The position numbers and the translations under genes are program-made. From the NCBI GenBank assembly GCA_038501625.1, contig JAZAYU010000015.1:2502991-2566990 (forward strand): a DNA stretch of 64,000 bases, read 5' to 3'. The stretch comes from Corbicula japonica (taxonomy: Eukaryota > Mollusca > Bivalvia > Venerida > Cyrenidae). This document shows, in pieces, positions 11,710-23,561 of the stretch; the stretch's first letter is position 1; the number at the start of each line of letters is the position of its first letter. Below the pieces are notes generated by a model. It was not told where the DNA came from. It did no database searches and saw nothing but the letters and a program-made list of their open reading frames with translations.

Positions 11710-12650
11710 GTGAAACCCCAAGACTTGGCAGCAGTGATTTCGGTGGATGCTGGTGGGACTCTTTTCTGGAACAACCAGAGATGTACTTGGCCCGTATGTC
11801 AAGGGAATTCGAGTTTGGGGATCAGATAACACTACAAGATATGTCACAGCTATACAACGTACAAATCATCGTAGTATCTACGATGAATAGTGCAACAACA
11901 TTAATTAGCCCGAGTGGCAGTTCAGTTCTGCCTAACGACATCCCTGTTATAATATTGTGGCATTACCCAGAAGGTGCTGTTGAGCATTACGTAGCCCTCG
12001 GATATGAACAAAAAATCTTAGAAGCAATCATAGACACATCTCCACAGATAAAATTGGAAACTAGAGACGCAGTCAACGAAGACGTCGCACAAACTAGCTA
12101 TGTGAATTCGACCTCGGACAATGCAGAATTAAGCAATGAAAATACTCCAAATGCAGAAGACAATTTCAATACTCAAGAAGTGGGTATTAGAAATAATTAC
12201 TCTTTAGAGTGCGATGGTAACATCAAACAGTTCCGCGACATGGTACGCTATATGAGGGAAAAGAAACAAAAGCAACAGAAACTTTACGTTAAACTCCCAC
12301 CAGAGATTTGGCATTTGATAGTCAACCTTGTTTTGAAAGTGAGTCCAATGTCACGATTTACACTCCAACGGGTTAACAGAATGTTTAAAGAAATTGTTAT
12401 GCAAACACCTCCAACGAGATTTTATCTTAACCCTGTGCAATTTAGAGATGTGTCGGTTTGGCCAATTAGTGTTCGTAAAATCATATCCGTAGCTGGCCCA
12501 GGAAGTGGACTTGTGCAAGAAATCCGAGATGTAATTAATCATTCCTCATGGTCAAACGCCTGGCTATTTCTTCGAATGGCAACTGTTTGCGGGTGGTACA
12601 TAGTAAAAGGGAATTGGTTCAGACGTCACAGTTACTACTATAAGAAATAA
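11706..12650 (+). pseudogene. Continuation: OTU protease C-terminal half plus F-box-like segment
   Basis: After the stop at 11707-11709 the OTU homology continues in the -1 frame from about 11703 (LSETPRLGSSDFGG, then the ATG at 11781), so one base was lost or gained near 'acattttaag'. Numbering from 11781, residues 20-33 (DMSQLYNVQIIVVS) and His69 in PEGAVEHYVAL match the C-terminal half of an OTU fold, His being the second catalytic residue. A polar acidic linker (about 90-145) follows. Residues about 172-210 (LPPEIWHLIVNLV, then RVNRMFKEI) fit the F-box pattern, which would link to SKP1/cullin ubiquitin ligases. The C-terminus (GSGLVQEIRD to the end) is unrecognised. The frame ends at TAA 12648-12650. 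The combination implies ubiquitin-related activity in a mobile element. It could instead be an adjacent host gene captured by the element. Confidence 0.65.
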
Positions 12651-13328
12651 ACATTTCAATAAAATCATGTTTCATTAGTACATTATGACTGTGCCACATT
12701 TCTTTTAATAAGATTGTGTCGTCTCGAGAGACAATTTGTTGCATTAATAATGTGACTTTTTTACAGTTGATATTGTTTTGAAACAGTTCGCAGTTATTGT
12801 GTAGTATCGACATAATTTTTGTTTTCAGTATTTTACATGAAGTCAGATTTGACAGTGTACATGAATGTTACCTTATGTTTTGGGTCGCTCAATGACGTAC
12901 GATCGTCATTTATACGTTCACAGTTATACAGTTTTTGATACGTGTTCTTATTCATAAGCGTGTTTGCAGTGTGTTTTGTTTTTATTATGGTTGATTTTGT
13001 TTATACCTAACAAAGTAGTTTTGTAAATTTGATAACGCTTGTAACATGCAATGTCTAGATTTATTTTGTTTTATATTGAATATGTTTTCTTGCATACCGA
13101 TACATAATGATGTATAATTTGAACAGTTCTTAAAAATAAAAATCTCAACACACTCGTCTTTTTCTATGCCATGGTGACTAGCAGTTTCACAAAGCGGCAA
13201 CACACATGTTAGAGCGTCAGATCCTTGACAAGAGTTGTAATTTTTTCCAAACCAACACAATTCAAATAGACCATCCTAACGATGCACGGACAAACCAAGC
13301 ACATGTTTCCTGTATGTATATAAGTATA
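12651..13328. other. Gene-free stretch downstream of the integrase element
   Basis: No gene recognised. The open frame at 12985-13260 (minus) has no motif. Confidence 0.35.
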
Positions 13329-13417
13329 GGTTATTGTTCATTTAGAGGCTTGTATGAAAATTAAACGGTCAAGCCCAGCGTTTAATTTTTCATACAAGCC
13401 TCTAAATAAACTATAAC
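13329..13417. repeat. Imperfect palindrome (arms about 38 bp, 12-base loop)
   Basis: Left arm 13329-13366 and right arm 13379-13417 are near-perfect reverse complements, sharing 'tttagaggcttgtatgaaaa'. The size suggests a small fold-back element. It lies 0.7 kb after the integrase/OTU gene but is not shown to be its terminus. Confidence 0.6.
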
Positions 13418-13548
13418 GTATATAATGGTTGACAAAACAGAAAGCGAATTATGCAATTTTTTATCAGAAAACACAATGGGTCTCAGGGGAAACCTGTGTG
13501 ACAGTGTATGTTGGGTGGAGAAACAAGGGTTCGTCAGTAAAAAGTCCA

Positions 13549-13806
13549 TTTAACCCTTTACTCCATAAATACATATTTTTAATCTCTTGGCAAAACAGTT
13601 AATATCCAGATCAGCCGACACATCCGTGCATTCCGAACATGATCTACATTGTCCGCTTTTAGACTCAGTAAGTTATTTCTGACAAAAAAAACCCAAAAAC
13701 AACGAACAGTGTAACTCTAAATTAGATGGCATTGATTTTATGGCTGATCTGGATCTACGCTGGTCCCTATGTGATAACAGACGTGTTTATGGAGTAAAGG
13801 GTTAAA
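13549..13806. mobile_element. MITE-like element with 21-bp perfect terminal inverted repeats
   Basis: Terminal repeats 13549-13569 and 13786-13806 are perfect reverse complements (core 'ttaaccctttactccataaa'). The 258-bp interior is non-coding and holds a second, sub-terminal inverted pair around 'gatcagcc' and 'ggctgatc'. No convincing longer target-site duplication is visible; 'ca' flanks both sides. Confidence 0.65.
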
Positions 13807-14017
13807 CATTTTAAGAAGTTGATCATCTGCCAAAAAGTCAACGCTCAAATCAATATTTAAATGATTTTTTTTTACCTCTCTCTTTGTAAGTCACGCCTAC
13901 TTCCACGCTTTAAAAGATCGTAAGCGTTTAATACATGTTCGTCATTAAATGTTCGAACAATAATCGTGAGCAAATTGTCCTATAATAACACATTTCCGAC
14001 GCGCAACATTATGAGAA

Positions 14018-14110
14018 TTAAGGTAATTCATACCCCAGATAATACGGAATCGACCCTACGATTTCGACGCGCGAAGCGCGTCGAAATCGTGTCGATTCCG
14101 ATTACGGTAT
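14018..14110. repeat. Repeat terminus followed by perfect hairpin
   Basis: 14058-14072 and 14076-14090 are perfect 15-bp reverse complements around a 3-base loop, extended by 'cggaatcga' (14045-14053) and 'tcgattccg' (14092-14100). The segment before it ('ttaaggtaattcatacccc', 14019-14037) matches the reverse complement of the outer flank of the 23562-25532 element. Confidence 0.6.
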
Positions 14111-14467
14111 TGCGCATGTCTAACGGTCTATACCAAGACAATTGGAAACCGTGAATTTCCGGTTTGCAAAATACCCTGTTAAATACGGCTTTTCTGATTG
14201 GACAATAAAAAACCTTGCAAAGTAAGGCCTTTTCTGATTGGACAATATGACTTGAATCCAGATTGCTTGCTTCTGGATTTTAAAACTGAAAAGCCGCCAT
14301 TTTGTTTCTCGATTCACATTTTCAGAAGTTCTGATTCCATATGTTAGATAACAATTAAGATTGAACTCGCCCTATAAATCAGGTTAATAAGTTTCAACAT
14401 TGATTAAAATATAATATTGTCACAGAGTTAGAGTCTAACTGTAGGCTTCACCGTACTGTAGCGATGA
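14111..14467. other. Gene-free stretch
   Basis: Holds a short direct repeat ('ttttctgattggacaata' near 14187 and 14230). No gene. Confidence 0.35.
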
Positions 14468-17400
14468 TGCCTACTGCACAGTAAATGGATCAATTTTTTA
14501 AAAAATCATGTAAGTGACATGATTTTATTGAAAGAAGTGTCTTTCATTAATAATTTTCACTTTATATGTTACCTAACATCATTTTGCAGATGCACTTTCT
14601 GCCTTTTGAAGTTAGCATCGATACAAATGTTGTGGGAGCACTTCAAAGTGTCGAAAATGGCCCATTTTTGCATGTAAGATGTTAGCATCTAAAAATTGCC
14701 ATGTTTTCATCAATCTGTAATTTTATTCTACTATTATATAGTGAGTTTTCTTTTGTTGTTCCTTTTAGGTAATTTAGTTGCGGTTATTTTTATGTATAAT
14801 ACATAGTTCTATGACGGCTAGTTCACTCACAATTTAAGAAACACTAAGGACAGTGCCATGTAAGATGGCTTCACCAAAAAAATGTCCTTGAACTTTATGG
14901 CCTTCAAAATATCATGAAAAGTAATATATAAAGCTTGATTTCCTGCTACATACATTTCATTATGTTCACTTAATGGGAAAATAACTATATTTTTATAGGT
15001 CAGAGCATAGAATTTTGCTATCAACAATTTCAGTATGTTGAATCGGTTTGTCCCTAAAAAATGGTAACGTCCGTCCCCCCTCAATATCTTTTTAAAAAAT
15101 GATCAAAGTAATTAAAAAATACCCACTTCTCAAGCTCTCAGATGGCAGATATTAGAAAAATAAAAGTTAACATCTCTTAGTCAAAGCAGTAAAAAATTAC
15201 AACACTTTATTTAAAAGTAAAATGTAACGTCCGTCCCTGTAACGTCCGTCCCCTTTTATACATGTTCTTTCATGCTCATTAATTAATCATATTTTGGTAG
15301 AAATTTAAAGTCTTTTGTTGTTTTTTTTAATGACTGATCCTTTTCCTACAAATCTGATTAAAAAAAATCATTAAAGATGTGTGACATGACTGTATTGGCA
15401 GAATCTCTAAGGAATACACTTTCTCTGGTAACTTGGAGTGACTTTTGAATATATAAACTTATTTTTTCAAAATATTGCTTGTTCGCTCCACAAAAAAAAC
15501 TTTATTTTACCTCTTTTAACATATTGAAACTACTAAATAGAAATATAACACTATTTTGAGTGAATTTACTCAAATATTCTTAATTTAAGGTAGGGGGACG
15601 GACGTTACAAAATTATGAAATGTTCTGTAGAAGTAAAAAAACAGGATTTCATATTTTTTTGTCCTGAATTTCTGGAATTTAAGCTAATTTCTTTTTTAAA
15701 ATCAATCTTAAATCATCGTAACCATATTTTAATGTGTTTTCAACTTTCCTAGGGCTAAAGTTTGTAGTTCAAAATTTCAGAGCACACTTAAGTTGCCAAC
15801 ATGAAATAAACAATAATGGATGTCTCTTAAAACAACATTGTGACAATTTATTAGCATATTTAATCCCTAGTCAGTTGCTTAAAACAACATGATCACCCTC
15901 AATTACCACATCTTCAATCATACAAACTGATCATCAAAAGGACATAGATCACACACCCTGCTGATAAGACCTGTGCCTTGCTGATAAGATTATGCAACAT
16001 GGTCATAAACCATAAGGCCCTTTACCTAATTAGCATAATGTACAGAACTCAACAGTGATTGGTTGGATACTAAATTGATGGGAAGGTTTAAAGCTTTAAT
16101 TTTCTTGCCAAACAATAAATAAAATTCCACAAAAGGATAATGATTATCATGTAAATTAGTAAAGATGCATTTAATGAACTTAAAATTAGATGCTGTTAAC
16201 ATGTTAGCAGTAAAAATGATGACAGCTATTCCTGATATGTCTATTTCACCTTTTTGTTAACTCAGATAGTCTTTTCTATTTTATAACTTTCTAATGAATC
16301 CTTTTAAACAGTGTTGCAATAAACATTTCCTTTCAAATTTAACTTACAATTTGTTAACTTAAGATGAAGTGCAATCTGCCTTCTGTTGCTGATTGTGGAG
16401 GCTTACTTAATCAAAATCTACAACTTTTTATTTAGTTAAAACTATTTTTCAGTTTTGTTTTAAGTTTTGTGATTCACTGTTTAAAGTTTCCAAGAATGAC
16501 AATACCTACATTTCATCTTCATCAAACAAGAACAAAGTTCAGCAGAGACGTATGAGAATCACTTAGTACTGTTACTAGTAGTGCCCTTTTTAGCAAGTTT
16601 CCTTGTTTAAGCCCAAACCCCTACCCTTTCTGAAGTCCTATCTTAAGAATTTAAATATTACAGATATTTAAGTATACAGATGTAAATATAAAACAATATA
16701 ATAAGTTAATGGACACATGTTCTGTGATAAATTCCAAACATGTCCAGTGACAACCCTTCAAAATAACCTGGGCGAATACTGATTAATGGTTGTATCATGA
16801 AGTAGTCTGCTTGCCTCCGCATGGAATGGTGAACACACAGTCTAAGCAGAAGTCTTATTTTAAACTAACTACTGGTCAGCTGGATGTGTTGAAAGAATAC
16901 AAACTTTGTGATAAAGTTAGTTCTGACATGCTGCCATGTTGATAACTCCAGAAGTTTCAATTGATATTAGCTTGCACGTGCTATTTGATCTCTTACCACA
17001 AGGCATTTTATGACTAAACAGGTTATTTTACCTAATATGATTGTGTTAAACAATATCACAGTTGATAATCTTATGAAATGAGGAAATATATAATTAAATT
17101 ATATGAATAAGTGCAGCCTGTAACTTCAATACTGTTATATGTAACGTCCGTCCCCCTAACCATCTATATTCTTCGTTCATGCACTGTTAACTTCTGCTTC
17201 AAAAATTCAAAAAATCTATTGTTGTTCCTTTATCTTTGTTTGTATTGCTTGATTATTACAGGGTTTTTAAATAAAAATACAATCAAGCAGTGTCTAAATA
17301 AAAAAAAATCATTAACAAATTGTTGGCAGATTTTATAAAATTGAATGTCAAATATTTTTTTGTGTCAGAAAAGTATTTTCTGTAAATCCTGTATACTTTT

Positions 17401-17694
17401 TCTGGTAAATATATGACTAGGCATAAAAATAAACCCCAAAAAGTTTATGTGAAACAATATATGGATTCAAAACAGCTGGTTTTCTGTGCACTGGTAACGT
17501 CCGTCCCCCAAATCACGCTATTCAATTACATGGCTCAAATACGAAAAATTTGGAAAAAAGTTATCTTTTCCTGTAATTTTTCTGAAAATTGAATGTTCAA
17601 AGTTTAGAATGGCATCAAAATCAATAGAATATCTGCAACTTTATTTTTTGGTCTTGATGCTAACACAATTGATCCATTTACTGTGCAGTAGGCA
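14468..17694. mobile_element. 3.2-kb element with 28-bp perfect inverted ends and recurring GTAACGTCCGTCCCC motif
   Basis: 14468-14495 and 17667-17694 are perfect 28-bp reverse complements (inner core 'cagtaaatggatcaatt'). Inside, the motif GTAACGTCCGTCCCC or a near copy occurs at 15064-15078, 15224-15238, 15239-15253, 17141-17155 and 17494-17508, and in reverse at 15593-15608. Read on its G-rich strand each copy can encode Gly-Asp-Gly-Arg-Tyr. No long reading frame survives, so no transposase can be named. Inference: remnant of a DNA transposon or a nonautonomous derivative whose interior repeats may be vestiges of a repeat protein or binding sites. Confidence 0.5.
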
Positions 17695-18044
17695 ATGAGC
17701 ATTACGGTAGTTGTTCGAAATTTGGTTTATTTGCAGTTAACACCGGTTTCCACAACATTCTAAACATTGGAATTTTACGACGTTTTTATTTATTTTACTG
17801 CAATCATCAACAAGAACAGTAAGTTTAACATTACAGATTAGATGGTAATATCGATTGCTTTCGTTTTAATTTGGTGAGGGAAAGCGATAACGTATTACGT
17901 TGAAATTAACTCTGGACAAAACTGGTCAAATGAAATCTGACCACAATTTTTGAAGATACAAGTGTTTTCATGATCAGGACTTGAACCCAAAGTTTGCAGA
18001 TTAAGCATAAATCTACTCTGCTAATATAAGTTGTTAGAGGCATG
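17695..18044. other. Gene-free stretch
   Basis: Nothing recognised beyond weak continuation of the flanking element end ('attacggtag'). Confidence 0.3.
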
Positions 18045-18612
18045 GTAAAGCTGTGTATCTGAAAAATGCTTCATTTACAACAAATAAAATTTTTTAGAGC
18101 TGCCTTTCCAAAAAATGAGGCATATTGTAGAATTATTTAAAAGCACGGCGAAGCCGTGTTAACCACTTATTATTTATTTCAGATTTTAGGAATAACTGCT
18201 CAGCAGAGGTGTAAAAATTTTGTTTTACCCACTCACCCTGCAGGTCGAGTGAATGCTCAAGTGCACTCCCCCTTACAGAAAGTACACTCTGCCTTACATT
18301 TTAAATAAAATACTCTCTGTAAAGCTTTGTTTACCAAATGCTATCTGAATAATGCTTCATTTACAACAAATAAAAATTATTAGAGCTACATTTCATAAAA
18401 TAAATGAGGCATAGTGTTAAATGATTTAAATAGGAAGCACGGCGAAGCCGTGTTTACCACTAATTATTTATTTCAGATTTTAGGAATAATTGCTCTGACA
18501 GAGGTGTATAAATTTTCTTTAACTCAATCGCCCTACAGGTCAGGTGAATGAGCAAGTGCACTAGCCCTTACAGAAAGTACACTCGCCCTTATAAATAAAA
18601 TACTCTTTCTGT
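18045..18612. repeat. Two tandem copies of a 286-bp unit with GCACGGCGAAGCCGTGT hairpin
   Basis: The unit starting near 18059 repeats near 18345 with the same order of landmarks: 'aatgcttcatttacaacaaa', 'gcacggcgaagccgtgt' (a 6-bp stem hairpin), 'tttcagattttaggaat', 'cttacagaaagtacactc'. A diverged hairpin ('gcatggtgaagccgtgt') reappears near 19318. Confidence 0.65.
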
Positions 18613-21288
18613 AACAATTTTCTTTTTTTCCATTCGATCTCTTTCTTACTGTCCTGCTCGCTCTCTCGCTTTTCATAATCACCTGTATCTTGTGTAAAAA
18701 ACTTCACCTTCAATTATTTTGTTTCTACATAATTTTTAACATACAGCGGGAAAAAAGGTGCACTTTCAGCCTTGTTCTGATTTGGGTAAAAATAAAATGC
18801 TGCTGTTATCTTTACATCAGAAACATTCTGAATACAATGGAAATCGACCGAAATTCCGGAAATCAAATTGAAATTTGTAAACAACTTGAGAATATTTCAT
18901 TATTCTAAGAAAACACATGTGCTTTGCTGAAAAATTTACACACCCTCACTGGTTTTCCTAGCCATTTTGGGAAAAGTACCTTAGCTAGAATCGGGAAAAT
19001 TTTTGCGCGTGAAACTTCTAGGAATTTTTATCAACAAAAATACACCGTAAAGCGAAAGTTAACACCGTTTCTAATGTTTTGAAAATTATCAGTGGATTCA
19101 TTTGGGAAAAGTGGAAGAAATTTCCTATTGGGAATGGGTCCGTTAACTTTGGGAAAGGGTCTGTTTTCCGGACTCTCAAAAAGGTTAGAAAAACCCTGGC
19201 CCTGCCGGTCGAGTGTTTTGGCTGTTTCCTTCGACCCAACGGATCATTTACTTGCCATGGCGAGCGGTCGAGTGGATTTCTACACCTCTGATTTGTCAAA
19301 CAAGTTCAAATGTGTTGCATGGTGAAGCCGTGTTGACCATTAATTAATTGATATAAATTTGAAAATTTATTTATTTTAATTAGTTTTTCACAGTCCAATA
19401 AATTGTGTCAAACTTTTGTATACATGCCTTGGTCTAGATGTTTGAGTGTAATGATCACTACAGACTTCCTAAAAATTGTAAAAAAAGTGTCAGACAAGAT
19501 GTGAAAATCTGTCTGACCAAAACAATTTCTGTCCGACTGAAACATTTAACACATTAATGATTTAGTAAGCAAAACACAGTATTGAGGGTGTTTTTGTTGT
19601 TGTTTTTTTTTCAGTGGAACAAAATAACAAATTGTCATTATGACAAATACGTAAAATATTTCATTTGGATATCCTCACTCATTTCCCTCAGAACAGTCTC
19701 GAATCAAAACAGCGAGTAAAATTGTAATTTAGGGAGTAAAATTGGAATATGCCGATCAAATTTTTGCCGGATATTTGGTCCTACAACATTGAAAATCCCA
19801 TCAGACCAGTCCAAATTTTACCGGACAGGTCCGACAGTCCGGCGACTTTAAAGAAGTCTGTCACTAAGAAATATAAATTAAGTCATTGGAAGGTATATGC
19901 ATGTATAGGCAAATAATATCATTTATAAATTGTGTTTTTTGTAATTTGTATTTCAGTTTGAAGTATACATATAAAAGATGCCTGACAAATCTGGTTCAAA
20001 GAGCATGAAACTGGAATAGGAGAAAAATTAGACTACTGGAGAGGTATTTTTTTTTTAATTTACCTATAATAAACTGTACAAACACTCAAACAGCACAGAA
20101 TTTGCCCTTCCTTTACATGACTATGCATGGCTGGACAAACCCACTAGCCCGACGCCTTGGACAAGCTGAAAATTGTATCGGACAATCTCAAAATATCTGA
20201 TTGCTTGTCTGTGGGCTAGCTCAATTTTTTTAGTGTAGACTAGTTTGAACGTTAATTTGATATGCTCAATTCTCTTTTAGCACTATATGCATATCATATT
20301 ACAACAGCAATAAGTTTATTACAAAATAACATGTTTTGAGATCTATTTTAACATTATCAAGCCCCCCCATGTATAAATGGTTCCTCTTGAATTTCCTGTT
20401 TCTTTCTGTACTGTTAATACTGACTAATCAGAATTTGCTTATTTGGGCAAAAGTGGGACTACATTGTAGCTGAAATGTTTACCCAGCTAGTTTTAGACTA
20501 CATTGTAGTTACTAAAAAATCTAAATTTGTTTAGCCCTGCTATGGTGTACCATAATCTCTGGCATGTTCACACAAACTCACCTGAACATGCCAAATTTTT
20601 GGAAGACACAGAATCAATAGCCACAAAGTTTCTCTGCAGACCATGTTGTAAATACATTATGGGTCCCTTTGGTCACTTATTTAATCCTTTATTTAGTGGA
20701 TAAATCTCAAAATTTTGTTCACGTTGTTTAGGAAGAAAACAATGCTGTTTTAGTTTTCACAGTCAATAACTTAACATACTTCATGGACACAACTTTTTAG
20801 CACAAATGGTCAGCCCATGTAAATCCAGATCAGATAGCATATATGTAGATTCATATCAGCTGGCACATCTTTATATGGTCTTTAAAATGTGATAACACTC
20901 TGGAATTAAAGATGGCATGAAATGTTTCATCATTTCCATCTTCCTTGTATGTGATTTTAATAAAAAGACCTTACATATAATAAATAAATTATGGCAACAG
21001 TATGAATTGTTCACTGTTAACTGCAACAGCAATTTATGTACATCTTCATAAGCCACAAAAGGTACTGTATAACTAAATTATTAGTTTACTGTTATCAGCG
21101 AAGATTTAAAATAAAACATTTATTTTCAGAGATGTGTATCACCAAGGTTATGAAGCCTATAGAAACTTATGCAGAATTGGTAGACAGCTACGGCACAGAA
21201 TATGAACATTAACATAGTAAACAGATAAAAGGTTTGCATAAATTTTCTTTATTTTCATTTATTAAAGCTGCATGAATGTATAATAGCA
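18613..21288. other. Gene-free stretch with dispersed repeat debris
   Basis: Contains repetitive-looking text rich in 'gggaaaagt' (18960-19200), a phrase with 'gtccgac' and 'ccggac' words (19490-19860), and a third diverged 'gaagccgtgt' motif at 19318-19335. Open frames at 19018-19325 on both strands show no domain. No gene supported. Confidence 0.35.
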
Positions 21289-21410
21289 GGGTTGGCCTAT
21301 TGACTGGTCAATTGAGTATTGAGTGGGCCGGTGGTCAATAGTGGTCATAACTGGTCAAAGGTGATCATTTCTGGTCAATGCTGGTCATTACTGGTCAATT
21401 TTGTTCACAA
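21289..21410. repeat. Degenerate minisatellite of 'ctggtcaat' units
   Basis: About nine variants of 'ctggtcaat' or 'gtggtcata' in direct succession over about 110 bp. Confidence 0.6.
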
Positions 21411-21689
21411 CCAAACTGTCCAAAATGTTCTTTAAATCATTCAAAATCCTTTAGGCCCTTACAATAGCCCCTGTATGGGTCTAAGTGGTACTTCATTTAT
21501 GGTTTATTATTGGATAAGCTTTAAATAAACAGAACTTCTTAATTGGTAAAGGCCTTTGTTAAATAAGCAAAAGAAATGTATGTCTTAATATTTTAAATCA
21601 ATTTTAACTGTCGACAAATGAATTTATAAAAGCCTTAAGATATAAAATTATTTTTGAAGATAAATTAATTTGCGGTTGATTTTAATATT

Positions 21690-22795
21690 TCAGGAAAACA
21701 GCTTCACATGAAATGCTGTGGGAAGACCAGGTTAACTGTTCTAGACAGTAGAGGGAAGAAAAGAAAGAGCTATCCGATCCAGTTATTACGAATTTCAGTG
21801 TTCCACAGGGATCTACCGGTATATTAGGACCGAAATACTTTACGATGTATACCAAGCCAGTAGGTGCTATCTGTGTTTAACATGGTCTAATGCATCATTT
21901 TCACAAATGGACATGGAGAAACATGTCAACACTGTCTGTAGATCTGCCTACCACCAGCTGTGAATCATCGGATGCATACGGAATTACCTTACAACAGATG
22001 CTACAAAAACATTAGTTAATTGTCTAGTAACATCAAAGCTTAACTATTGTAATTCATTGCTCTTCGTTATTCCAAAACTGACAATGAATAAACTACAACG
22101 GGTTCAGAATACAGCTGCCAGAATCTTGATAAAAACTCCTCGTCATGACCTTATAACACCAGTGTTCAAGGAACTTCATTGGCTACCAATATGTCAACAG
22201 ATTTATTACAAGGTCCTACTATACACTTACAAGGCTCTCAATGGACAGTGCCCACAGTACATTATTGACTTATTGTGTGTGTACCGACCAGCTAGAGACC
22301 TTCGTTCTAGCAGTTCTTTAACACTTGTAGTACCACATACCAGAACTGTGACTTTCGGAAACAGTAGCTTTACCCATGCTGCACCAAGGTTATGGAATGC
22401 ACTGCCAGAGTTATTTAGAACCGAACAGACACTTGACACTTTCAAATGACAGCTAAAACACACCCTTTCCGCTCATACTATGTATAATGTTGATTAAGTT
22501 TAACTGGATATATTAACAATCATAAGACATTGGGTTGATTTTGAACGGAGAGTGATGCTATAATGTGTTATCTACACATCAACGCACTTGTTTTTTTAAC
22601 TTTCTACTATGTTTTTCATGCAAACTTTTTTATCCAAGTTTTATTTTTTTTATTTTTTTTATTTTTATTTTATTTTTTTGCTCTATGTTTTATTTGCCCA
22701 TGCTTTATTAATTCTTATTGTATTATATTGCTATATCTTGCTTGTTGTAAAGCACTTTTGAACATATGAAGAGTGCTATATAAATCTGGACTAAT
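21690..22795 (+). mobile_element. 5'-truncated, internally deleted L2/CR1-like LINE
   Basis: Near 21790-21860 a conceptual frame gives FSVPQGS followed by LGP, the reverse-transcriptase motif of non-LTR retrotransposons. The catalytic YADD region is missing. The frame resumes in the C-terminal region (LNYCNSL at about 22040, then LQRVQNTAARI at 22092). The tail 'tgtaaagcacttttgaacat', then 'agtgctatataaat' (22747-22784), matches the conserved 3' end of L2/CR1-type elements. The copy is inactive. Confidence 0.75.
22057..22449 (+). pseudogene. C-terminal fragment of LINE reverse-transcriptase ORF2
   Basis: A 130-codon open segment with the signature order of the L2/CR1 ORF2 C-terminus: LQRVQNTAARI, ELHWLPI, TYKALNG, RPARDLRSS, APRLWNALPE and LDTFK. 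The first codon is not ATG, so it is only the open end of a longer dead frame. The neighbouring reverse-transcriptase core is deleted or frame-shifted and a TGA follows at 22447-22449. It cannot act as a retrotransposase by itself. It marks the element's orientation as plus-strand. Confidence 0.8.
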
Positions 22796-23210
22796 TTGAA
22801 TGTTTCATTCTATTTAGATAATAAATTTCTCTACTGTCACTAAGTGCTGTTTAACTAAGAGTTTACAGGAAAACTGGTGTATTCAACATATTCTTCCAAA
22901 CTTCACAGAATCATTCAGCTCACTTAGATGTAGTGTTGCATCTTTTATGATTGAAATTTCTACATTATTTGAAATTGCCTCATAACAAATAATTTGGTAT
23001 TTAATATTGAAAATCAAATTATAACATGTTTAGTAGCAAAATGTTAAAGGGACTTTGTGAACTTTAAAATTAAAAAGGGAAATTAAGCTAAAAATCTTAA
23101 GACATTACTTTGTGAATCAAAAATTATTAGTTGTAAAATTGTTATTGTGGATTTATTTTATAAACCGCAAATAAAAGCTTAGAAACCTGAAAAGACTTTG
23201 TGTAGAACAA
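22796..23210. other. Gene-free stretch
   Basis: Nothing recognised. Confidence 0.3.
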
Positions 23211-23390
23211 CCACTCTGTGTAAAACAACAATAAACCCGTGTAACACCAGCTGTTCAAATAAGCGCTCACCGCAGAAGAAGAGATAAATAATGCAAAAAA
23301 CCACTCTGTGTAAAACAACAATAAACCCGTGTAACACCAGCTGTTCAAATAAGCGCTCACCGCAGAAGAAGAGATTAATAATGCAAAAGT
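23211..23390. repeat. Tandem duplication, two 90-bp units
   Basis: 23211-23300 and 23301-23390 are almost identical ('ccactctgtgtaaaacaaca', 'agcgctcaccgcagaagaag'). This looks like a recent local duplication. Confidence 0.75.
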
Positions 23391-23561
23391 CGTTTTACAC
23401 CAAAAGCTCTTCATAATACATCTTACAACCTTGATCAGTTTTGGTTAAAAAGTAAAACAACAAATGATGACTTGTTTCTTTGTTTTACTGTTAAACATTC
23501 GATGCACATCTCTTTAAATTCGTCGATTCCGAGAGAGGCAGTGCCTTAGTTCATATTATAT

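Noticed and set aside
14827..15084. Minus-strand 85-codon frame starting with RGDGRYHF
   Set aside because: Kept only as part of the GDGRY motif observation. No conserved domain or splice support for a gene.
19018..19325. Three overlapping frames on both strands
   Set aside because: Dispersed-repeat sequence with no recognisable domain.
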